From assembly GCF_947179165.1 (NCBI RefSeq), contig NC_077244.1, positions 69,734,144-69,798,143 of the forward strand: DNA of 64,000 nucleotides, read 5' to 3'. This document shows, in pieces, positions 22,788-36,100 of this stretch. The first letter of the stretch is position 1. Each line of letters begins with the position of its first letter. The position numbers were made by a program, and so were the translations under genes. The notes below the pieces were generated by a model. The model ran no database searches, had not been told where the DNA came from, and saw only the letters and a program-made list of their open reading frames with translations. The stretch is from Solanum dulcamara. Lineage: Eukaryota > Streptophyta > Magnoliopsida > Solanales > Solanaceae.

Positions 22788-23199
22788 CAACAACATTAGC
22801 ACGGGGAACCATGTCCTTTCCCAAAACGGAATATTCAGATCCGACTCGTAGAATCGGGTAACGGATTTTCTGTGCACTATTCTCCTCGGGCTTGATTTCT
22901 CCTGTTGTTGCTGCAGGCTGATGAAGACGCGGTTCAAACTCTTAGCCGTTCCCTGGTGGAGCTACGATTGTATTCCGATTACGAGTTCGAATTCCGGCCT
23001 AATCGGAATATTCCTTTCCCGGTTTGATGATCCGATAGGCCTGACCCGTAGGATCCGAGAGATGTCGTGACCCCTACCTGGTTTGTATAAAATTTCTTGC
23101 TGTGTATTACCGAAAATTTAGTTACATGGCATGTTTCGTCTTATTTTTTTTTATCTAATATCATATGTTATTTAACTTAATTTTATTAGACATGTTTTC

Positions 23200-24172
23200 C
23201 CTTTTCAAAATGAGGAAAGAAATTTTAAAGATAATTTATATATATATATATATAAGACGATAAGATTAAAAATATTATTACACATTTAATTTAGGATTAT
23301 AGAATTTATTTATTTTTGACTTTTTAAAATTTTATATCAACTTAAATCAAATAAACAAATTAAAATCGGGAACATTTATTATAGTCCGTTTGGATTAACT
23401 TATAAGTTACTTATAAGTTGTTTTTAATTTTTTTGAAAGTTCGACTGACCAACTTAAAGTCATTTTGTGCTTAAAATATGTTCCAATAAATAATTAGATT
23501 GGTTTGAATAAACTTATTTTAAGCACCTTATAAGTTGAAAATAGTTTATAAGTCAAAAAAAATAAATTGGACTGCACCTATTTATATATCAAACTTATTT
23601 TTTTAACTTATAAATAATTTTCAACTTATAAATTACTTAAAATAAGTCTATCAAAATAGACAAGTTTCTCTTCTAAAAATGGGGAAAGAAATTTTAAAGA
23701 GAATTATAAGGCGCCACAGTGCAGTGGGGTCATCATAGTACTTTTCCAATATTAGACCTCCTCCGACAATCTTGACACTACCCAAACTACTCAAGTTCCA
23801 AATAACATCTAAAGGATAAAACTGTCAATTCCTCTCACCACTTCAACAGCAAAGTTGAAATTGAAAACTCCCAATTTGGCAATTGGCTCTGTTTGCAATT
23901 CAGCATAGGTAGTAACGTTGAGTTCGAACGCCATTGCATAGAAGTAAAGCACATGAAAAAAAAACGTGGGTACTAAAAACAAAAAACTCCTGGAAAAATC
24001 ACGAATTCCAACCCCCCCAAATTAGTCAAAAACACGAAAACCAAGAGAGGATCAGTTAGGAATTGGCCTCTGCATGCTTGCCATTGTGAGGGTAGTTGTC
24101 AGTTTGCTACACTCTTTTGGTTTAAGTATTCTTTTGGGGATTCTTGGTTTTTGAGACAGAATTATTCTGGCA
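23200..24172 (+). promoter_or_regulatory. Upstream region of PDS5-like gene A
   Basis: About 470 bp (23,705-24,172) are conserved with 43,190-43,665 upstream of copy B, starting at AAGGCGCCACAGTGCAG, so this is the likely shared core promoter and 5'UTR. Copy A alone carries about 470 extra bp (roughly 23,235-23,700) between two copies of a GGAAAGAAATTTTAAAGA motif (about 23,215 and 23,686). That segment has self-complementary ends of the AACTTATAAGTTACTTATAAG type, like a MITE. The divergently oriented SDF2 relic starts about 1.4 kb upstream. Confidence 0.55.
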
Positions 24173-27100
24173 ATGGCTGGTTATTGCTCCTGCTGTGTTT
24201 CCTTGGAAAAGGTTGAAGAAGATCTCACAGCTTATGGGATGAACCTCATGAATCCTCCCTCTGCCACTGATGAGCTCTTCAAACTTCTTGAGGTAAAGAT
24301 CAAATTTTTATTTGTTTTTTTTTTCTCCCCTCCTCTGCATATGAACAATTTTTTTTTTGGTTTAAAAAAATAATCTGTGTGATACATTGCTGTTTTAGTA
24401 ATAGCTAGCTTCTCTGTTTTGTGAATGGAAAGACTTCTTGAGGCAATGGTTGTCTTTCAATGTGATAGAATTTGAAGCCTTAGTTTTATTTCTGTTCTTT
24501 GATCATAAATTCATCGCTAGCAGGACCACTCTCTAGCTCTAAATGGACATCTACTTCTGTTAAATATTGAATGAGATGGGATTGCTAAAAAGGATGAGGT
24601 GGAAGTGGGAATCCCGGTTCTATTGTAGCGATTTTGGACTTGAAAATTGAAGCGACAGTCTATTTTTCGCTAAATTCATGTACTTTATGGCTTACTCCTT
24701 ATAAAACTACAACTGGATTTCCCAATTTAATGTGTATATTTGTTTTTCAAGTTGAATCCATACTGATAATGGTATGTTTAAGAAATCAGATGGAATTGCA
24801 TAAAAATGAGGTGGAAGTGGGACTTGCAGTTTTACTGTAAAGATTTTGGACTTGAAAAATGAAAGTGACAATCTATTTTTACTGTTTATAAAACTACAAC
24901 TGGATTTCCCAATTTAATGTGTATATTAGTTTCTCAAAGTTGTTTGCTCGTATGTCTGTAATTTAGGCAGTAATTGCAATCTAACTCCTCTATTTTCCCC
25001 TTTTCTTTTTGTCAGAAAGTTGAGTCCTTACTGAAAATGGTAAGTCAGCACCCTTTTGATTCGACGAGAAGTGCACTTCAACCTGTAATGAAAGCACTGG
25101 TTAGTAATGAGCTTCTGAGGCATACCAATGAAGATGTCAAAGTTTCAGTTGTTTCTTGTATCACTGAGATTTCTAGAATATTTGCCCCAAAGTACCCTTA
25201 TGATGATCATAAACAACTGGAGGTAGTATACCATTCTAATTTATCCTTCTGTTTTTACTTCAATATGTTTTCTTTTTTTAAACCTGGCCAATTTCTTTGT
25301 CTTGAGCTTATACAGCCATTTACATTTTCTTTTCCCATGCTTGTGTTCACAAATCTCAGGAAATTCTCCAGCAAACTGTAATGGCATTGAAAAAGTTATC
25401 TGATGTTAGTGGCCGCAGTTATCGTAAGGTGGTCCGAATTCTTGAAATTTTTGCTAAAGTAAGGGTCTGTGTGGTGTTATTGGACCTTGAAAATGAAACT
25501 TTAGTTATCGAGATATTCAGACTTTTTCTTGAGGTCATCAGGTATTCTGTCAAAATTCTCTTTCCCATGGATATTATCATTATTCTTTCATTCTTCAATG
25601 TTATGTAGAGTTCTGGTTTGTTTCTTTCCAGCAACAAAGTCAATTACCTTCAGATTAAATTTGGGTGAAATATAAATTTCATTAGGATGTTGCAGTGTGT
25701 TTTGTATTTTTAACTGCTTATCCATTGAGATGGAACTATAGCCATCGAGCAATATGCTTTTTAACCTTTGCAATATGTTATCATGGTTGTGGTTTCTCTT
25801 GTCTATATATAAGCCAACTAGCACACAATGTCCTTTTGGAAATGATAGTAGCGGAGCCAGAATTTTCACTAAAGGGACTCAAAATATAACAAATAACAAA
25901 TTGAAATAATAGATTCATCTCGGATGGAAAACCATTTCGAAATCAAGAATTCTGTTTTAACTCACACAAAGAAGCCTAGGGGATTCAACATATAGTATAT
26001 ATACATAAAAAAGTTTTTTTATTCATAAAAGTAATTATATCAACACCCTTTGGACAAAGCTCTGCCACTGGGCACTGACTAGCTCCCAAAGGTGTTAATC
26101 TGAATACCCTTATGCATTGAAACACTGCTCGTGCTATTCAGTTGCTTGCATATACTCCATTTGAGTCACATCTATGCATGTAGGAGACTTTTGACATTGT
26201 AAACCATGCCATTTTGTCCCAGTGGATGAGCAGAAGGTTATTTTGGAGATAATATTTATCTGATGATTGCGGGCTATAGTAATATTTATGTTATATTTTC
26301 TATGAAGGCCCTACCATCCTCGTAATATATTCACTTGGATGAAAGAAATCATGACTCGGCTCATAGAAGGCAGTGAAGAACTCTCAGTAGAGCTTCTACA
26401 GCCTCTTCTTGATAGTGTCAAAATTGATAATCAGGTAACAAACAATCTCCTATGAACCTCTTTGTCAAAAATATTTCTTCGGCATTTTTCTAATCCAGTG
26501 GTTTCTTTTATACAGATGGCTTCACCTGTTGCATCAAAATTGGGGGAGAAAGCCCTAAAAGACTCTGCTGCCATTGTTAAACCTTACTTTGCAGAAGCCC
26601 TAAAGTCAATGAGCTTAGATTCTGATTATTATGCTGAAATTGGTACCTTATTATGCAATGAATTGCCAAAAGGAAAAGAAATGGTATGTTGTATTCGTAA
26701 CTATCTTGTCTACACCAAAACAATGGCTGCTTGCTTATCTTGAAAGAAATGTTTATTGATATGATGCTTTGTTTAATGTTGATACTTCACTTTCATTGTC
26801 TATACCTCCAAGCATTCATTTACACATATAAGTGGGCATAAACATCAGGATTAAAAATGTTGGCTTTTCCTTCTTTCTTGTGCGCGATAGTAGACTAGAT
26901 TCTCAGTAACTTCATATTGTTGATAAAGCTAGCACCTCTGTCTCATTACTGCAGTTTTGCTTCGTATAAATGCCAACAACATCCTTAGTTCATTATGTCT
27001 TGGAATTAGATTGTTATCTTTCGCAGTCTTAAACCTAGTGTAGTACAGTATAATTAGCACCGGAAAGCTTGGCACTGACAAATTGCACAGAATATGGCAT

Positions 27101-30100
27101 CGTTGCATGCAGTTAGATTTTGAAAAGTAAATGACATAATAAAGAAAGATATCAAGCTTCAGATCGCCAAGGAGGCAACATGAAGATGTACCCTTTCGTT
27201 TGGGTTCTGGGAGGATTGGGAAAAAAACAAGAGTTGAGAAAGGGAAGGCTAATGGTACACAAATTGCAGGAGTGCTGCCCCTTAACTGGCAGGGTTTCTG
27301 ATGACACAACTTAGATTTCTACAACACTTCAAAACACAGCTAGTGGAAGGTCCATGTGGGGAACTCATTGTTTTCCTGGCAGTGTTTCTCAAATAATGCA
27401 AGTCTTCTAACCCTAACCTCTCGGTTGCAGTTAAAGACAGTACTGTTAAGAGAACATATATTTCTGTCTCATAGTGTCAGTCGCTTTTAGCTGGAAGATT
27501 TATATTCTGAATGCACCAATCTTTCACTAGTGAAAGAAAAGGAAACTGATTTCCTCTCTTCCAGGTGAATAAAGTTATCATTTTATTGGTTGGGGAATGG
27601 ACTGGTGGTTTGCTTATATGGACTTGGGCAAACCGTCCTCATGAGCTAGCTTTTGGGGAATGGACTGGTGGTTTGCTTATATGGACCTAGGCAAACCGTC
27701 CTCATGAGCTAGCTTTTGGGGTTGAGTTAGGCACAAGTGACATACTTTTACAAGGTATCAGAGCCAAGTCCATCCCCGTTTGGGCTCCTGGTCCAAGCTC
27801 CAGTTGGGCCTCGGCTTGAATGGGGTGGTCTGCTTATTGGCTATCCTGTCTTTCGTAAGCTAGTTTTTGGGGTTTAGCTAGACCCAAGTGTCATATCTTT
27901 ATAGAAACATACAGTTTTTAAAGAACTTTTATCTTTGCATACTCATGTCAATTATCCTTATTGTAAACATACATCAGTCAAAGGAGATAGAGCCAACATT
28001 AGAATAACTTCACTCAACTTACATTAGAATACTCTAGTGTTGAATTTAGTTAGCAAGATTTTAGTATTGTCTCTAACGCAATATTTGGCCCAAAGAGCAG
28101 GGGGATGCCAAGGAGACTAAGTGCTTCTATTGTGTTTAATTATAACTAGGACGCTACAACAGTTTCATATGTGAATAGATAACAGTACTAACAGATGTTT
28201 TTCTTTTCCCCTTCTCTTATTTTTTTTATCAGATGACAATTGAAAATGCACCTGATACTGTACATCATGTAAAAGTTGGTCCATCTGTGGCTAAAATTTG
28301 TGAGCCAGCGCTGCAGGATGACACTCACAGGGAGAAGCTAAAGGATACTGGTACAACAAACATCATGAAACCTGACAATCCAGAAGATGTGCAAAACCAG
28401 GAAGGGACTGGAAGTCTTGGTCATTGGTTTCAGCCCAAGAAAAATGAGATCCTGATAAATGAGGATTCTGAGCTGGTTGTGTTACTTCCAATAGAAGATG
28501 TGCCACAATCCCAAGTTCAGGAAAAAAATTCTCTTCATTTAGGTCTCACTTGGGGAGGAGAGAGAACCAAGCGCACACTATGTGCCAAAAGAAAACCAGG
28601 AAGGGACTCAAGAAAGAATGAATCTGCTTCCAATTGTGATGCAGAGAGAAAATCTGAATCTAGCATAAAAATGGAAGTAGGAAACCTCAAAGAACACAAG
28701 GAGCCATCACTGCAACAAATTTATGGAATGAAACAGAAGAAGAAGAAGAAGAAAACAACTACTAAGATTCACGGTATTGAAGAATCTGGAGATAAGGTTG
28801 ACACCAGTACAGCTCAGTAATAGTTATTCAAGATCTTTTGCTAATTTATTTTTGCAATGAACAAATTATTACTTTCCTTTTGCAATTCTCTCCTTTCCTT
28901 GTGAGCTGCACAGGCTACTAAATTATCAGTCAAAGATGAAAATCACTTAAACAAATGTGCTAATTGTAAATCTGGGAGGAAGTTGGCTACAAGGAAACAT
29001 GAGGTACTGATCTGTAACTATATGTAGATTTAACTCCTATCTGTGTAACCTCCATATATGCAATTTTCAGAGCTTTATATGTATGGATGTCGAAATGCTT
29101 CATATACTGATTTCGTATCTTTCATTTTGCAACTTCACTGATTTTTAAGAACTTCCCTTCACCGGAAACTATTTTCTTGCTCTTTAATGTGACAGATTTT
29201 GCAGAAAAAATATTTTCCCTCTTTTGAAGTTGAGCAGATACCAATCTTTACATAATTCATTAAATATCATAGAAGTGATGGTAATTCTGCTTTGTTTTAA
29301 AAGTGTTTCTCCAGATGAGAGAAGACTAGCTTAGTGATTAGCCTCCTCCACCTTCAAGCTGTAGGTTGAGGGGCTGAGTCACAAGAAGGGGATTAAAAGA
29401 ATTAAAGAAAAAAAAGTGGTTTTGAATGCTTTCAAATCTGAAGCCACTCGTGGCTCTAATTTTTCCATTCAGGATTCTAAAAGGGCTCGTACCAGCAAAG
29501 ATCATGGTGCAGAACTGATCGGCGCTAAAATAAAAGTTTGGTGGCCGTTGGAGCAAGCGTAAGTTCTTTAAAATGTTGATGTGAGGACTGGAAAACCATT
29601 GTAAATTTATTGTACTAGTCACACCCAACCATCCTGCACTCGCACTCTTTTTAGATACTTGATGTAACGTTCAGTTATTGAGTTTGTTCTTTAAAACATT
29701 GCCTTGCCTGCTTGGCTTTATGTGCAAGAATCTCCTTCGACGGCATACTTATACTTCTATAAGTCTTTGAATTGATAGTATAGATCTAGTACTAGCAAGG
29801 CTTTTATCCATAACTTTGTATTATACCTTGGCTCATTCGGTGTTTCTTGAGTTATGTGGTACTTCATGATCCTTGATTCTGTAAGCAGAGCTCAAACTTG
29901 CAGACTACCTCATGGCATTTGTAGGCAGAGTCATACTATAACCTTTTGTGGTTAATGGGTTCCTGAGTCCCCAATGCGGTTTGTTAGTCTGAATTGTCCA
30001 AGTATACTCTGTTCTGATCACAAAAATGTGAAAAAGTTTCTTCATCGTATGATACTTAAAAAGACACTCCAAGATGTCATTTTCAATTACTTGATACCAT

Positions 30101-33100
30101 GTAGACTAAACTACTAACATATCTACCACATGGTCATATCTACCCAAAAGTATCAGTCACCTGAAAAACAACCACCCTCCACTAAAATTCGAGTGATCGT
30201 AGTATTTACCTTTACTAGATTTCTCCTGCCTCTTGTATAAAACAGGCTTATATCACTGGAAATATTACTATTTGTTCTTTTTGCAAGTATTCATCGTCTC
30301 AGAATTCCTCTACGAATGTAGAACCAAGGTAAAAAGTTGATGAGTTGCATTGGATGTGCTCAGTATGGACTTTAGTTTAGAAACCCAATATTTTGAGTCG
30401 TTGCATGTTAGATGACATCGTCAATATCGTTTCTACCAACAACAACAGCTAAGCCTCAGTCTTATTTCTAAAAAAGCATACGAAATAAAGTTAAAGTAAA
30501 AATAAGTTAAATATATATAAACAATAGTAAAAGTTCTCAGTATATTCCTAGAAAAGCATCGGATCTTAATAAAAGAACTAACATGACTAAAACATACTCA
30601 CAATTAGTTGATATCACCTATACAAATCTTTTTCCTCCATTGTGTTGTATCTTTAGCTAAATCTGCATGGATTTGAAGAAATTTTAGGTCTTTCAAAACA
30701 ACTTTCTTCCACGTGAGTTTAGGTTTACCTCATCTTCTCTTAACACCTACACTCATTATGGTTTCACATAGGGGTGGCAAAATCAAACCCAACCCGCCCA
30801 ACCCAACCCAATTTGTTTAAGTTTGGGTTGGTTATTGATCCGCCTATTCATTAGCTCAACCCATTTCAACCCATTAAAAATTGGGTTGATATGTAACCCA
30901 AATTGGCTCATGAGAAATCTTGTTAAAATATTTTTAAAAAACTTTTTTTTTCAATTTGATATGTTATAGACATAATAAAGAAAAAAATAATTTTATTAGT
31001 TACTAAAGTAGTTTAAAAGAACAAATAAAATAATTAAGCTTAGTAAAAATTGAGTTGGGTTGGGTCTTGACCCGTTATATAGCCCATTACCTAACCCATT
31101 TTGACCCAAACTAATTTGGGTTGGGTTGGGTCTTGACTCAATTATTGTCTTAAACCATTATGACCCGCCCAAACTTGACCCAACCCGCCCAATTGCGACC
31201 CCTTGTTTCACACCTATGTAATCTGGAAGTCATGGGACATGACAACCATCTCAAGCGGCCTTCTTTCATTTTATCATTAATGCATGGTATTTGCACCTTC
31301 TAGCAAATGTGGTCATTTTTAGTCTTATGATCACACATCCATTTTAATATTGCATCTCTGTGACACTTGTGGATATGTTGCACTTTAACGGCCCAACATT
31401 CATTGTCGGTCTTATAATTGTTATGTAAAGCTTACATCTATCACATAATATTTCTCCATTTAAATCATCCAGTTTAATTCTATTGAGTAACATCTTCATC
31501 TATCACTTCATCCTCCTGGAACAACGAGAGTCTAGATATCTAAATTGTTTGCATTTAGGCACGTCAGTCCAATCTAGTCTCACCTCAACTTCGTTCTTCT
31601 CATGTTGACTTAACCTTAGTGCATATATTTAGTCTTACTTTTACTCATCTCATCCGAAAACCCTTGCTCTCAAAGAGTTAGCAGGAATGTAGCCTCTGTT
31701 GTAGATCTATCAGGCATAAATCTGAACTGGTTTCTGTTACTCTTGTCGTGTTCCTGATTCTATGTTCTATCACTCTTTCCCCGAGTTTCATCGTATAACT
31801 CATGAATTTAATGTCATTATTGTTTGCACAACTTTGAATATCTCTTTGTTCTTCAATTCGTTGTATCTACCAATTTTGATTTTACTTTTTCTTGAATAAG
31901 AAGGAAGAATCTAGCTAGAATTTCTCATCTTAAAGTTTCTCTTTATAGGTTTTACGATGGAGTCATTTCTTCTTTTGATTCTGAGACAAACAAACACGAG
32001 GTGACGAGATTATTAATTTTTATGAATTCTTGGTATTGTTTCTCTAATTCAGAATGTTTTTTCAAATTACTTATATGTTCCATTTTATTTTATACACTTC
32101 TCATTTTGGGATATATTATAATGTTAATGCATGTACAGCTCCACAACAACAACAATTCAACATCCTTGATCAGTTTAAACCCTTATATCATATGTTCCCT
32201 AAAAAGTTGTCCTACCACTGCTTATATATCTGCAAGTAAAACTAATTCCATGTTAAGTCAAATGGGGTCAGATTAACTAGGGAACAGCCAAATCTAATTA
32301 ACTCTTCAAATTCAAGATCTGCCACATAAATCCCTTTTTACATACAGGTACAACCTTACAGTTTAGAGACCTCTTTGTTGTAGACCCTATTCCAAAATAT
32401 ACCGATCCTGAAGTAGCATTATCTAACTTGAACCAGATTTTATTGGCTTTAAAATTTTGCAAAAACTCCTCCTGAAAGTTCCAAATGACCGGTGTTGTTT
32501 GGTGTTTCCTTTTTTAGGTCGTATATGATGATGGTGAAGTAGAAAAATTGAGACTACATAAACAACGATGGGAGATGCTTGAAGATAATTCATCTCAAAA
32601 GGTTCTTTACCCATCTGATATACTGTTGTTTCTTACAGATTTAATATTAGAATAATTCCACTCAACTTACATTAGAATACTCTGGTATTGAATGTAGTTA
32701 GCAAATTTGAAACGAAAAGAGTATCTCAGGCTGAATGCTAATAGTAAGCTACAACAGTTGCATATGTGAATAGATACACTACTCACATATTTCGTTCTTT
32801 CCTTTTTCCTTGTATTATTTGTTGATCTGATGGCAAATGAAAATGCCCCTGATACTATACTGATTTGTTATATCACAACTTGCTACTTACTGTTTTCTCT
32901 GAGAACTTCCCTTCGAAGGGAACTAGTTTTTATTGCTTTACTGTGCCAGAACTTTAAGAAAAATCGTTTTTCCTCTTTTGTATTTACAGCATATACCAAT
33001 GAAATAAAGATTTTGTAGAACCGACAGTGGTTCTGCTTTAGACCCTTCTCTTTTGTTCTTGTTACAGAATCTGAATATTAATGTATATAGATAGACTAGC

Positions 33101-36100
33101 TGTTTTTTAGGGATTTCAATATTTATTTACCATAGTTAGATTATTCTCTTCATGTATTTATATCATTGTTCTCTTTGAGGAATATACAAGTTATTCTCCA
33201 TACCTTATGAATGACATGGTATCAGAGCCAAGTTAGGGCTTCGTTTCTTTCTTTTTTCTCTCTTTGCTTTGGGTCACCCATCCATAAGCGACCAGTTTCC
33301 ATCATCTTTGGCAGAGGGAGAAGATCTTTCGTACTTCTGTCAGGTTCGATTGGACCAAGTTTTGGGAAAGAATCTTTTGGCATTGTTTTCACCTCTGACT
33401 TTGCTTCTCTTTCTGGTCATCATCTTCTCTGTTTCAAACTCTTTTTTTTCTCTTGTGGACTGGATTTCGATCGTTTCTCTGTCTTCTCCGGCATCTATGC
33501 AGATCTGCTATTTATTAATTGCAGCATCAGTTTGCTCTGTTCTTTCTTCCCGTTGCTGTGTTGGATCCACTGCTGCTTAGGTCTCTGTTTATCTCTGTTG
33601 CTTCAATATTTGGTACCAAGCTCTACTTTGCCTCTTTGTTTATCTATTTTTGGTTGGGTTCGCTGGTTTCAATTGTTTTCCCATGTTTGAAGTTATTTAA
33701 TTTGGAAGCATTCTGTGGGAAGATCTGTGTGAGGACTTGTTTGGTTTGGGAGTTGGTATTATTATAATTTGTGGTTAAATCACTATTCAGACCTTGTTTT
33801 TGGTTGACGGTGTGGTGGTCTTGGTGTTGTGAAGTCCAATTCTCTTTCTATTATATCACATATTTCCGCGACAACTGGTTCAATAGCCAATTTTTTGCTC
33901 GAAGCTGGTTTGATTTTTCTCGAAACAGTAGTTCTGAAGTTTAAATTGGTTAATACTTTCAATCTGAATATGTCGGATAATCTTACCAATCTTGCAACGA
34001 CAACTAGTCCTGCTGTCATGGTTTCAGCCGAAGAGTTTGGTAAATTCTCTCGGTATCAGAAATTGTTGAAGGAAGTCACTTCGGTTAATGCCTTTACTGA
34101 AGCACATAAAAAATGTCTTATCACCTCTTCAAATAAATGGGTGATTGATTCAGGTGCAACAAATCACATGACAGGTAATCCTAATGTATTTTCTAGCTTT
34201 CAATCACACAAAGCTCCCTCTCCCGTTACTGCAGCTGATGGATCAACTTGTAACAGTGTTGGATCTAGGACTGTGACACCAATCTCCTCTACTACCCTAT
34301 CATCTGTATTGAGTTTACCAAAGTTGGCCTTTAATTTGATTTCTGTTAGCAAAGTGACAAGAGATCTTAATTGTTATATTTCGTTCTCTCCCGATTATTG
34401 TTTGTTTCGTGATCTTAAGATGAATCAGGTTATTGGTAAAGGACATGTATATAATGATCTCTACATCCTTGATGAATGGGAGTCTTCGTCTATTGCTTGC
34501 TCTAGTGTTGTGTCTCCATTTGAAGCAAATTGTCGATTGGGACATCCTTCTTTACCTGTGTTAAAGAAGCTATGTCCTTAGCTTCAGAATATTTCTTCAT
34601 TGGAATGTGAGTCATGTCGATTTGCAAAACATCATCGCAGCTCATTAAGTCCAAGGATTAATAAGCGGGTTGAGTCGGCTTTTGAGTTAGTTCATTCTAA
34701 TGTTTGGGGACCTTGTCCTGTCGTTTCCAAAACTGGGCATAAATATTGTCACTTTTGTGGATGATCTCTCTCGGATGACTTGGATTTATTTTATGAAGAA
34801 TAGCTCAGAAGTGTCAAACCTCAATTCAATGCTTCGGTACGAATTCTAAGGAGCGACAATGCTAAAGAATATATGTCAGAATTATTTCAGTCGTATATGA
34901 GACAACATGGTATCCTCCATCAGTCTTCATGTGTTGATACACCCTCTCAAAATGGAGTGGCTGAAAGGAAAAATAGACATCTACTTGAGACAACTCGGGC
35001 ACTTTTGTTTCAAATGAAGGTTACGAAATATTTTGGGCAGATGCAGTCTCTACAACTTGTTTTCTTATTAATCGCATGCCATCTACTGTGCTTGCTGGTA
35101 ATGTGCCTTACAGTGTGTCACGATCCGAATCCGAGTGTGATGACACTCATCTCAACCCACCGAGACAAGTCAGTCTAATATCCAACAGAAAGTAGATGCG
35201 GAAGAAAAGGAAATAAATCAAATTTAACTTAACCGAAAACACGTAAAAGTTCAGCATATACAAAGCAATGATTGGTTGTCATGTGTACAAGCCACTAATA
35301 CATTAACAAAGTACGAAAGGAAAATACAGTCACAATGTCTTTGTCTCTAGAATAGGACTAAAAACATATTAAAAGAGTAAGAGGTGTCTCCTAGATGGAT
35401 GTAACAGCTACCTCAACACTCGAAATGATAGCCTCGAAAGTGGTATAAAACACTGGAGATTAAGCAGGTCCGGGCTTACAACCTACACAAGTGTAGAAGC
35501 AAGGGGTGAGTACCAAACAATACGGTACTCAGCAAGTGGATAACTAAAACTAAGCAAAGCTCAATAGATACAAGTACTCCTGTCCTCCCAACCGAACCTC
35601 CTTAACTACAACCTGTATAAAACTAGCCCAACTCTACACTTGTACAATAACAACAGTAATATAGTCCACGAATACTCATCAATAGTCTCATCAATGAATC
35701 ATATCAAGTCAAGTTCAGCATATACAGAGCAATATAGGGGTAAACACAAATTCGCAAATATCAGAAAGGTGCAATGCAATGCAATGAAATGATGCATGTC
35801 TGTCCTCGATACACATCCGCTGAATCACAGTTCAGAACCCATGGGGGACATTTCTGTCCATGTAACCTGCCACGGAGTGTGTGGCCTGTCCCCTCAATAT
35901 ATATATCCTGCCACGGAGCGTGTGGCCCGACCCCTTTTGTTTCATAATACCTGTCACGGAGTGTGTGGCTCGACCCCTTTGTTTCATATCATTTTCAGTC
36001 TCAACATAGTATGTCAGAACCAATGTAATCAATTCATGTTCATATGATTCACGATAATAACATGACTACAACAATAATTTTTTTCCTATCTCACATCAAC

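Noticed and set aside
22635..22937. 100-residue open frame as a separate membrane protein gene
   Set aside because: Its last part is exon 1 of the SDF2 relic read through the intron donor; the first 47 codons are upstream DNA.
33211..33767. Overlapping open frames after the Copia 5' LTR
   Set aside because: They lie in the leader next to the primer site, start from non-gag sequence and carry no gag motifs.
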